In this document: positions 1-5,507 of the stretch, piece after piece
Numbering within the stretch: the first letter of the stretch is position 1
How the letters are laid out: each line of letters starts with the position of its first letter
From: Candidatus Daviesbacteria bacterium GW2011_GWA2_42_7
GTDB taxonomy: Bacteria; Patescibacteriota; Microgenomatia; Daviesbacterales; UBA10151
Assembly: GCA_000997105.1 (NCBI GenBank)
Contig: LCEJ01000062.1
Location: forward strand, 1 to 5,507
Length of the DNA: 5,507 bases
Direction of reading: 5' to 3'
Translations under genes and position numbers: made by a program
Notes under the pieces: generated by a model
The model's database searches: none
What the model saw: the letters and a program-made list of their open reading frames with translations, nothing else
What the model was told of the DNA's origin: nothing

Positions 1-107
1 TAAAAAACAAGGTAGGATCCCAGTACAAAAAATAGCAAAATGGATGCCTTTGCCGCAAATCCCAAGGGGGTCTCGTGCTTGCGAAATATTTTTAAATAGT
101 GTTTCAT
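1..107 (-). CDS. N-terminus of a membrane-anchored or secreted protein (3' end beyond window)
   Basis: The reverse strand has an ATG at 107-105 followed by 35 open codons up to the window edge. The peptide begins MKHYLKIFRKHE, a basic stretch, and continues into a hydrophobic run from about residue 21 (AKASILLFFVLGSYLVF). This is the layout of a signal peptide or N-terminal membrane anchor. An AGAG at 117-114 lies 6 nt before the ATG and may be a weak ribosome binding site. A strong promoter sits just upstream (169-198). An in-frame ATG at 161-159 would add 18 residues and place the start almost at the predicted transcription start; the inner ATG is preferred because it gives a normal basic-then-hydrophobic N-terminus. 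Only two bases (TA) of the next codon are visible, so even the continuation is unproven. Function is unknown; the neighbourhood suggests an envelope protein, which is inference. Confidence 0.5.
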   Translation of the reverse strand, partial: MKHYLKIFRKHETPLGFAAKASILLFFVLGSYLVF

Positions 108-168
108 GCTGGTCTCTATTAAAAATATGAAAGAAATGTTGTGACCTCGCGTATCTGCCATGGTGTAG

Positions 169-198
169 AGTATAGAATAAGATAGTAAGCACTGTCAA
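169..198 (-). promoter_or_regulatory. Sigma70-type promoter for the left-edge gene
   Basis: On the minus strand a perfect -35 box TTGACA (198-193) is followed after 18 nt by TATACT (174-169), which matches TATAAT at 5 of 6 positions. Transcription would begin near 162, giving a leader of about 55 nt before the ATG at 107. It lies in the gap after the glycosyltransferase gene, so the left-edge gene probably has its own transcript. Confidence 0.7.
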
Positions 199-230
199 AC
201 CGCGTCTGTACGCGGTCAAACACCCGTCAA
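194..230 (-). repeat. Three TTGAC direct repeats in helical phase
   Basis: TTGAC occurs on the minus strand at 230-226, 219-215 and 198-194, with start-to-start distances of 11 and 21 bp (about one and two DNA turns). The first overlaps the stop codon of the fusion gene, the second overlaps the hairpin arm, and the third is the -35 box. A tandem regulator site is possible, but a five-base motif can recur by chance. Confidence 0.25.
199..216 (-). terminator. Perfect GC-rich hairpin after the fusion gene; weak terminator or operator
   Basis: ACCGCGT and ACGCGGT form a 7-bp perfect inverted repeat around a 4-nt loop, starting 10 nt beyond the stop codon of the glycosyltransferase-epimerase gene. 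On the transcript it is followed by only three U before GAC, so as a Rho-independent terminator it is weak. It directly abuts the -35 box of the next promoter (193-198), so a protein-binding operator is an equal possibility. Confidence 0.4.
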
Positions 231-3124
231 TTTTGGTGGTCGATGAGAGTTTTTGATTTGCGGGCTACAATATCTTTTCTATTTCTATAAAGCACATTGC
301 TTGCTGTTGGATTAGAAAGACCAGAGTTGGTCTTTGTGTAAATTCCATAAGAGGTATTGTAGAGAATTTTATTCTCGGACACGATATTGTTTCCTGCTTT
401 TTCAAGGAAATAAACACCAATACGATTGTTTTCCAGAGTATTACGGCTTATAATGTTTTCTTTCGTCTTAATATAGATTGCGCTATCATTGCCCAAGGCT
501 ATGTTTTCCTGAATGATATTTTTATCAGCGTCTTCATATAGATATATTCCATACAGCCGGCTCCCGGTTATTCTATTGTACTCAATGATATTTTCGCGTG
601 ACTCAACCGTTACGCGGATGCCGTGCTTGTTATTTCTTATAATATTATTTCTCACAATATTATTGCTTGCGCGCCAAAGAGCTATGCCATTCATGTTGCC
701 CTCAAAGATATTATTTTCAATGATGTTGTTGTCTGATTTCTCATGGAGCATGATACCATGAAGCTTATTGTTGTAGGAATAATTGTTACGGATGGTGTTA
801 TACATGCAGCGTTTGGAGAAAATAATTCCGTGAGCGCCGTTATTGTAGGCTACATTGTTCTCGACTAAAAACCCGTTTGAGTCATCGTGGGGATCTAGAC
901 CATAACGGACATTATCATAAAGCTTGTTTCCACGCCACACCATGCCTGTTGCTCCAAAAGTATAGGCGCCAAAATAGTTATTGTGAAAACGGCTATTAAT
1001 AACTTCTCCAGTTAACAAGGTATTCAAAAGCTTTCCCTTGCTCATTTTCCAGGCAATACCGTACGGAGAAGCATTTAAGTCAGGGGTACGAGCGTAGCCA
1101 AGATATCCAATGTCAGCGCTGTATAAATCCATACGCGAATTATCTTTTACCATGATATAACTTCTTCCATCCTTAATCTCGCGATCAAAATCATTTTGCT
1201 TCTCATCCCAAGAGGTAATTTTTACTCCATTTATATAAATGGCAGCATTGAATGCCTGGAGGAAAACAAAGCCTTTTTTGCTGCTTGCCATCTTGATCCA
1301 CGTCGCTTCATTTTTATCAAGGTTCAGCGTGACTCCTGAGCGAAGGGAAAGATTTGATTTTAGATACCAAACTCCGGGCTTAACTTCTTCCAGACGCTCT
1401 TTGCCAACACTGTTTTTTATGTCAGCAAGAGTTAAGATTATACCTCTCCCACTAACAGTTATTGTATTTGAGGTTGAGTCGTATGTTATTCCTAAGTTAT
1501 CTTTATAAATCCTTTGGTAATTGAATCGCTGGGGGGAGAGTACCATGTCTTTTCCGGGAATACTTAAGATAAATCCAGGTTCCAGGGTATTCCAATTAGT
1601 AATTCTACTGGCGTTTGCATGCAAAAGATTGTCAATTGTTACGTCATATTTCTGTGCAACGGAAGCAAGCGTATCTCCATCACGCATAACATATTTTTTC
1701 ACTAGTAACTCTTTTTGTTTTACGATCTTTGCACCCAGTACGCTTGTTTGGTTGGCAAGCGCGATAGTAGAGGTCGTTGGGAGCATTGCCGCAACGAGCT
1801 TCCTGTGTTCTTCCTGTGGGATGAAAAAAGTGTATTGTTTAAACAAAAATACACCTACGCTCAAAAGAAGAATTATACCAAGTGTCCCGGCGTATGCTGG
1901 AGCGAGTTTAAAAAATGTAAAGCTTTGGAGTCTCTCTTTATCCCAGCGCGTTATCCAACCCTGATTATTGAGTGTAAAAATTGCGTAAACTTTAATTACT
2001 GCTGTCAAAAAAGAATAGACTATAAATATCGGAAGAATTACGATATCCCCCGGCCGCCTTCTAAGGTGAGGGGACATTTTGATCAAACGACTTACAGACC
2101 ACCATAGTAGAATAAGAAGCGCGAGTTGCCATACGCCGGTAAGAAGCGCTACGAAAAAATAGATAGGGCTAAGAATAACAACAATTGCTTGTGCAATTTT
2201 ATCAAGCTGGAAAAAAACGAGCGCTTTATGTTTAAATACCCAGCCCTCTTTTAGCGCTCGCAGATCCGCCCTAAGACTGTTTCTTGTCCAACGAAGTCTT
2301 TGTTTAAAGTAAGAGGAGAGGTCGCGCATTCCAGGCGTATACACATGTGAATTGCTTTGGTATCTTACTTTCCAACCATGGGCCAAAACCAAGTAAGTAA
2401 GTCTTTTATCATCGCCACTGATTACCAGTTGCCCCATAAATGTTTCGTTTACCAAATCGGGAAGCATGGGAAGAATAACTTTCCTTCTGTAGAATGCTGT
2501 TCTTCCTGATAAACAAATCAGCGCATCCCCCGAGGCTCCCAAGAATGCCATATCATCGCAGTAGCGCAGATCAAGTTGTGTGTCAAAAATTCTTTGCGCG
2601 AGCGTTTTAGGATTAAACACACTCTGGTATGTTCCAACGCCGGCAACCTTGTTATCGACAAACGGAGGCAATCCATTTTTAATAACATCGCTTGCCCAAA
2701 TGGTGTCGGAATCAACAAGCGCGAGAATTTCACTTTTCGCTTTTTTAATGCCTTTAGCCAACGCCGGACGCTTTCCCTGAGCTTTTGTAATAATGAGTAT
2801 AGCTCTCTTATTCGCCCTTGCAAACATTTTAAAAACTTTTATGCAGGCCAGATCAGTATAGTCAATGACCGCAATGATTTCTGACGGCTTGTTTTTCTTC
2901 CAGGAGTAAAGAGCTTGTTTAAAAACGCCGGGGTCTTCATTATAGACAGGAGTGATGATAGTAACTGCTCCTTTGTATTGGCTCTCTGTGGGTCTGTACC
3001 TTAGTGCTATTAGTTCCTTTAGTAGCCACACGCTCCATCGCCAAAGTCCAATGATACCAAGTGGGATAATAAATGCGTGAAGATCGGCATACTGCCAAAT
3101 GAAATACAAAATGTCTCTTTGCAT
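227..3124 (-). CDS. Fused processive GT2 polysaccharide synthase - LysM - AlgG-like C5-epimerase
   Basis: 965 residues with three parts. Residues 15-37 are a transmembrane helix. Residues 52-290 are a family-2 glycosyltransferase domain with PVYNED (59-64), GKRPAL (117-122), DSD (138-140), SGRTAFYRR (206-214), SGDDKRLT (236-243) and QRLRW (275-279), the pattern of processive synthases such as Alg8, NodC and hyaluronan synthase. Hydrophobic segments follow at 310-349, 360-385 and 409-429, with a WITR motif at 390-393. Residues 476-524 are a LysM domain (RDGDTLASVAQKYDV). Residues 527-960 form an AlgG/NosD-type right-handed beta-helix with YGLDPHDDS (741-749), whose DPHDxS motif is catalytic in AlgG, then HGII plus K771/R772, and N/G-rich coils of about 22-24 residues. 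Inferred role: polymerise and export a uronan, then epimerise it outside the membrane. The ATG is preceded by an in-frame TAA and lacks a clear Shine-Dalgarno site. It lies 27 nt after the dehydrogenase gene, probably in the same transcript. The domain calls are firm; polymer identity and epimerase activity are inferred. Confidence 0.9.
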   Translation of the reverse strand: MQRDILYFIWQYADLHAFIIPLGIIGLWRWSVWLLKELIALRYRPTESQYKGAVTIITPVYNEDPGVFKQALYSWKKNKPSEIIAVIDYTDLACIKVFKMFARANKRAILIITKAQGKRPALAKGIKKAKSEILALVDSDTIWASDVIKNGLPPFVDNKVAGVGTYQSVFNPKTLAQRIFDTQLDLRYCDDMAFLGASGDALICLSGRTAFYRRKVILPMLPDLVNETFMGQLVISGDDKRLTYLVLAHGWKVRYQSNSHVYTPGMRDLSSYFKQRLRWTRNSLRADLRALKEGWVFKHKALVFFQLDKIAQAIVVILSPIYFFVALLTGVWQLALLILLWWSVSRLIKMSPHLRRRPGDIVILPIFIVYSFLTAVIKVYAIFTLNNQGWITRWDKERLQSFTFFKLAPAYAGTLGIILLLSVGVFLFKQYTFFIPQEEHRKLVAAMLPTTSTIALANQTSVLGAKIVKQKELLVKKYVMRDGDTLASVAQKYDVTIDNLLHANASRITNWNTLEPGFILSIPGKDMVLSPQRFNYQRIYKDNLGITYDSTSNTITVSGRGIILTLADIKNSVGKERLEEVKPGVWYLKSNLSLRSGVTLNLDKNEATWIKMASSKKGFVFLQAFNAAIYINGVKITSWDEKQNDFDREIKDGRSYIMVKDNSRMDLYSADIGYLGYARTPDLNASPYGIAWKMSKGKLLNTLLTGEVINSRFHNNYFGAYTFGATGMVWRGNKLYDNVRYGLDPHDDSNGFLVENNVAYNNGAHGIIFSKRCMYNTIRNNYSYNNKLHGIMLHEKSDNNIIENNIFEGNMNGIALWRASNNIVRNNIIRNNKHGIRVTVESRENIIEYNRITGSRLYGIYLYEDADKNIIQENIALGNDSAIYIKTKENIISRNTLENNRIGVYFLEKAGNNIVSENKILYNTSYGIYTKTNSGLSNPTASNVLYRNRKDIVARKSKTLIDHQN
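731..832 (-). repeat. Near-identical 102-bp epimerase segment, copy in the fusion gene
   Basis: This segment encodes residues 765-798 (from HGIIFSKRCM to LHEKSD) of the fusion protein. It matches 4517-4618 at 94 of 102 bases by hand alignment. All 8 differences are at third codon positions, so the 34 encoded residues are identical. The adjacent 72 bp (833-904 against 4619-4690) match at only about 50 of 72 bases. Confidence 0.85.
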
Positions 3125-3150
3125 GCTAGATGTGCTATGGACATTTTATC

Positions 3151-4059
3151 TTAAAGAGTGTATTCTGTTTCATGATTATTTTTCACTCCAGACTTACGAG
3201 CCAAGGTATCGTTAACATTCACAACAGATCTTAATAAACTAGCATCAAAACCATTACTTTGTGCCCAATCTAGGAATGCTTCTGTGTCTTTTGGCAAACA
3301 ACTGCCATCAAATGGTCCTAAGTTGGCAATGCCATATTTAGGATTCCACATCCCCTCACAGGAAATTGCAGCATACTTAAAGATTTTGTCAGCGTCAACA
3401 TCTATCTGGCCCGCAATTTTTCGCATTTCATTGTAGAAGGTAATTTTTGCCGCATTAAAGAGATTATGGACATATTTTTGCATTTCTGCTTCGCGAATTT
3501 CACATCTAAAGATTGAGCAATTAAATTTCCCTTCATATACTGAGTTTAATAAGTCTCCGGATTTTTTATCATACTCGCCAATTAAAATTATCCAGGGGGC
3601 AAATGTATCATCATAGGCTGTCTTTTCCCGCAGATACTCAGGGTTCATGCAGGCACCAAAGTCACGCCCTACCTTTTTACCGGAGTATTTCTCGATTGTT
3701 TTTATAACAAGATTCTCTGTTGTCCCAGGAACAACAGTGCTTTTTACTACAACAAGATGGTATTTTTTCGTTTTGGCTATTCGTTTTCCAAGATCAATGG
3801 CGGCCGCCTCCATTGGCGTAAGATCTATTTTGCCGTCTCTTGTCGGAGTAGGAACGCAAAGTATCGAGATATCAAAGTCGTATCCGCCATCCATCAATTC
3901 ATCGCGTTCATATGCAGTGTATCCTTCTTCTCTAAGTTTTTCTATTTTAGATAAATTACCTCCAAGAAAGGCAACTTCATAGCCTTTTGCGGCAAAGACT
4001 TTCCCTGTTGCTTGTCCAACAACTCCAGGACCAATAATACAAATAGTAGGGTTATTCAT
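3151..4059 (-). CDS. Short UDP-glucose/GDP-mannose 6-dehydrogenase family protein
   Basis: 302 residues that would oxidise C6 of a sugar nucleotide with two NAD+ to give a uronic acid donor in the cytoplasm. The Rossmann site is GPGVVG (10-15), followed by CVPTP (68-72) and KSTVVPGT (106-113). NPEYLRE (139-145) carries the conserved glutamates E141 and E145. K195 and N199 have the KxxxN spacing of the catalytic pair, and GSCLPKD (252-258) supplies the catalytic Cys254 and Asp258. The family normally has about 390-450 residues with a third, C-terminal nucleotide-binding domain. Here the protein ends soon after the central helical domain, and the next gene begins 27 nt later, so there is no room for the missing domain. 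GDP-mannose (AlgD-like) and UDP-glucose (Ugd-like) cannot be told apart here. The ATG follows AAGAA, only a weak ribosome binding site. The gene has its own promoter and leads straight into the synthase-epimerase gene that would use its product. Confidence 0.9.
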   Translation of the reverse strand: MNNPTICIIGPGVVGQATGKVFAAKGYEVAFLGGNLSKIEKLREEGYTAYERDELMDGGYDFDISILCVPTPTRDGKIDLTPMEAAAIDLGKRIAKTKKYHLVVVKSTVVPGTTENLVIKTIEKYSGKKVGRDFGACMNPEYLREKTAYDDTFAPWIILIGEYDKKSGDLLNSVYEGKFNCSIFRCEIREAEMQKYVHNLFNAAKITFYNEMRKIAGQIDVDADKIFKYAAISCEGMWNPKYGIANLGPFDGSCLPKDTEAFLDWAQSNGFDASLLRSVVNVNDTLARKSGVKNNHETEYTL

Positions 4060-4066
4060 TTCTTAT

Positions 4067-4089
4067 GGGCAGCACATCTTGGGGCAGCA
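4067..4089 (-). repeat. Direct repeat TGCTGCCC in the dehydrogenase leader
   Basis: TGCTGCCC occurs twice on the minus strand, at 4089-4082 and 4074-4067, 15 bp apart, inside the predicted leader and ending 7 nt before the start codon. No hairpin is formed. It could be a tandem binding site near the translation start, or chance. Confidence 0.35.
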
Positions 4090-4106
4090 AGAAGTGAGTT
4101 TAGCGT

Positions 4107-4135
4107 ATTGTATAGGGTTAAACATAAAAAATCAA
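4107..4135 (-). promoter_or_regulatory. Sigma70-type promoter for the dehydrogenase and synthase-epimerase genes
   Basis: TTGATT (4135-4130, 4 of 6 to consensus) is followed after exactly 17 nt by TACAAT (4112-4107, 5 of 6). Transcription would start near 4100, giving a leader of about 40 nt. With only 27 nt between the two genes downstream, it probably drives both. Confidence 0.55.
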
Positions 4136-4142
4136 GCAGGTT

Positions 4143-4241
4143 TTAAAGCTCTACTCCCATTACATCCTTGCGATTTCTATAGAATTCGTTATTACCCAAC
4201 ACATTGTGAAACGCGCCGGCTATTTTTGTATAGATTCCATA
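4143..4241 (-). pseudogene. Out-of-frame C-terminal remnant of the upstream epimerase paralogue
   Basis: In a frame shifted from the main gene, 32 codons run from TAT at 4241 to TAA at 4145-4143. They read YGIYTK, 11 residues, then NEFYRNRKDV. The fusion protein's C-terminus reads YGIYTK (926-931), 11 residues, then NVLYRNRKDI (943-952), so the two align without a gap. This is therefore the original end of the paralogue, now separated from it by a frame change. The first 22 nt overlap the last codons of the open frame, which stops at 4222-4220. Compared with the fusion protein, about 35 residues of coil sequence are also missing at the junction. Confidence 0.8.
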
Positions 4242-5507
4242 TTTGCGTCTGATCTGACATATATTGCTACATCATTACGCTCAAGGGTGTTTTCGCGAAT
4301 AAGATTGCTATTTGCCTTATCATAGAAATAAACTCCATATAGTTTGCTCCCTGAAATATAATTGTTCTGTATTGCATTATTATTAGAGCTTACATTTGCT
4401 CTTACTCCATATCTGTTGTTTTTTATTGTATTGTTGCGAATAATATTGTTGCTTGAGGCAAAAAGCGCAACGCCGCTTGTGTTACCCTCTAGGATATTGT
4501 TTTCAATGATATTAAAGTCTGATTTTTCATGGAGCATGATACCATGAAGCTTATTGTTGTACGAATAATTGTTACGGATGGTATTGTACATACAGCGCTT
4601 TGAGAAAATAATTCCATGGCTGCCGTTGCCATAGAGAGTATTGTTTTCAACCAGAAACCCATTCGAGTCATCATGAGGATCCAGCCCATAGACGATGTTC
4701 TCATAAAATTCATTCCCCCGCCAAGTCATTCCCGTCGCGCCAAAAGTAAAAGCACCAAAATAGTTATGGTGAAATTTATTGTTAATTACCTCACCGGTTA
4801 AAAGAACTTTTTTGAGTTTGTCCTTAGCTAATTTCCATGAAACACCGTATGGTGAGACGGCAAGATCCGGACTTGTGGCATAACCCAAATACGCAAGCTC
4901 TGAATTATAAATATCCATTCTTGAATTATCTTTTGCCATAATGAAGCTTCGCCCGTCTTTGAGTTCCTTGTCATAATCGTTTGAGTCTTCATCCCATGAA
5001 GTTATTTTTACGCCGTTGATAATAATATCGCCGGAGAGTGATCTAAGCATGACAAATCTATTTTTGTTGCTTTCTAATTTGAACCATTCTACTTCACGCT
5101 TGTCAAGCTCAAGCGTCACACCATAATAAAGAAAAATTGTGGCTTTTGCGTACCAGACTTTTGGCGCAACTTCTTCTAAATACTCTCCTCCGCCATTGTC
5201 TCTGATATCTTTTAATGTAACTTTCCTTCCTCTCCCCCTAACCAGAAGCGTGTTGGTTTTTTCATCATACCGGATCGTTGAGAGATTAGAAGATGTTGGC
5301 CTGACAAATCTTTCTTCAGGTCTTAACTCTGTGTCCTTTCCCGGTATTGTCAAGATTAGCCCTTGCGCAATATTTCTATTTGGGGTTTTAGCGGAGTTTG
5401 CATAAAATAATTGATCTTCATCAACGCCAAATTTATTGGCAATATCTTTGAATGTTTCGTTTGTTTTTGGTTGGTATCGATATGTTCGAAGTTGTTTTTC
5501 CGCAGTT
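4220..5507 (-). CDS. LysM - AlgG-like beta-helix protein, putative uronan C5-epimerase (5' end beyond window, 3' end frameshifted)
   Basis: The frame stays open to the window edge, giving 428 visible residues from the first full codon at 5506-5504. The TTG at 5353 is not a credible start because residues upstream of it form most of a LysM domain (visible residues 9-57, including TNETFKDIANKFGVDED, ending TIPGKD). The rest is an AlgG-type right-handed beta-helix colinear with the fusion protein: shared NGVKITSWDE and KDNSRMD, the catalytic-type motif YGLDPHDDS (DPHDDS at 4664-4681), then HGIIFSKRC and several N/G-rich coils. It ends at TAG (4222-4220) after NMESIQK, which matches nothing in the paralogue, whereas the true last coil lies out of frame beyond (4143-4241). 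It may thus be a shortened but active enzyme or a decaying copy; the catalytic motif is intact. Whether a glycosyltransferase domain precedes the LysM cannot be seen. Likely role: extracytoplasmic C5-epimerisation of the polymer made by the downstream genes. Confidence 0.85.
   Translation of the reverse strand, partial: TAEKQLRTYRYQPKTNETFKDIANKFGVDEDQLFYANSAKTPNRNIAQGLILTIPGKDTELRPEERFVRPTSSNLSTIRYDEKTNTLLVRGRGRKVTLKDIRDNGGGEYLEEVAPKVWYAKATIFLYYGVTLELDKREVEWFKLESNKNRFVMLRSLSGDIIINGVKITSWDEDSNDYDKELKDGRSFIMAKDNSRMDIYNSELAYLGYATSPDLAVSPYGVSWKLAKDKLKKVLLTGEVINNKFHHNYFGAFTFGATGMTWRGNEFYENIVYGLDPHDDSNGFLVENNTLYGNGSHGIIFSKRCMYNTIRNNYSYNNKLHGIMLHEKSDFNIIENNILEGNTSGVALFASSNNIIRNNTIKNNRYGVRANVSSNNNAIQNNYISGSKLYGVYFYDKANSNLIRENTLERNDVAIYVRSDANMESIQK
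4517..4618 (-). repeat. Near-identical 102-bp epimerase segment, copy in the paralogue
   Basis: Partner of 731-832: 94 of 102 bases match, only third codon positions differ, and the 34 encoded residues are identical. It begins 15 codons after the DPHDDS motif and covers the coils after the presumed active site. Confidence 0.85.

Noticed and set aside
227..229. TGA recoded as an amino acid
   Set aside because: The protein ends shortly after the homologous C-terminal segment and is followed by a hairpin and promoter, so TGA acts as a normal stop.
720..1000. Pectate lyase or generic NosD-like protein instead of a C5-epimerase
   Set aside because: The fold is shared with those families, but the order YGLDPHDDS, HGII-basic, then NNKLHGI-type coils follows AlgG much more specifically; lyase activity remains a minor alternative.
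1521..1964. Long open frame on the plus strand opposite the fusion gene, plus several shorter ones (for example 1239-1508, 2576-2884, 3647-3982)
   Set aside because: They lie entirely antisense to well-supported domains, encode no recognisable motif and are explained by the coding strand's codon bias.
4060..4142. Terminator between the epimerase paralogue and the dehydrogenase gene
   Set aside because: A T-run exists at 4126-4131 (minus strand) but no convincing stem precedes it; read-through into the dehydrogenase cannot be excluded.
4220..4229. Programmed -1 frameshift at the A-run before the TAG of the epimerase paralogue
   Set aside because: Slippage there would reach the remnant frame, but the conserved YGIYTK in that frame lies upstream of the A-run, so the frame change occurred earlier, near 4241.
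5351..5353. TTG as the start codon of the right-hand epimerase gene
   Set aside because: It falls inside the last strand of a LysM domain; the frame is open and homologous to the paralogue up to the window edge.

Overview
All supported genes lie on the minus strand of an A/T-leaning, compactly packed window. Reading 5507 to 1 (the direction of transcription), it holds: (i) a 5'-truncated gene for a LysM plus right-handed beta-helix protein whose core closely resembles the alginate C5-epimerase AlgG; (ii) a promoter and a short nucleotide-sugar 6-dehydrogenase gene (UDP-glucose/GDP-mannose dehydrogenase family); (iii) 27 nt further on, a 965-residue protein that joins a membrane-embedded processive family-2 glycosyltransferase, a LysM domain and a second AlgG-like beta-helix in one chain; (iv) a small intergenic stretch with a near-consensus promoter; and (v) the first 35 codons of another gene, starting with a membrane anchor or signal segment and running off the left edge.

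The genes read as one pathway. The dehydrogenase would oxidise a sugar nucleotide to a uronic acid donor (UDP-GlcA or GDP-ManA). The glycosyltransferase would polymerise that donor and export the chain. The beta-helix fused to its C-terminus would invert C5 of uronate residues as the polymer emerges. In Pseudomonas these jobs belong to separate proteins (AlgD, Alg8 and AlgG). A second epimerase-like protein is encoded upstream. Its C-terminal end is broken: the expected last coil is still readable in another frame beyond the stop codon. The polymer's identity (alginate-like, glucuronan-like or hyaluronan-like) cannot be settled from sequence alone.

Organism: a bacterium, judged by the sigma70-type promoters. 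Short spacers, weak or absent Shine-Dalgarno sites, a minimal two-domain dehydrogenase and a LysM/beta-helix fusion would suit an uncultivated Patescibacteria (CPR)-like lineage, but this is a low-confidence inference. TGA ends the fusion gene where homology to the paralogue also ends, so the TGA-as-glycine code of Gracilibacteria/Absconditabacteria is unlikely. No tRNA, rRNA, CRISPR array or transposase was seen, and no plus-strand gene is supported.
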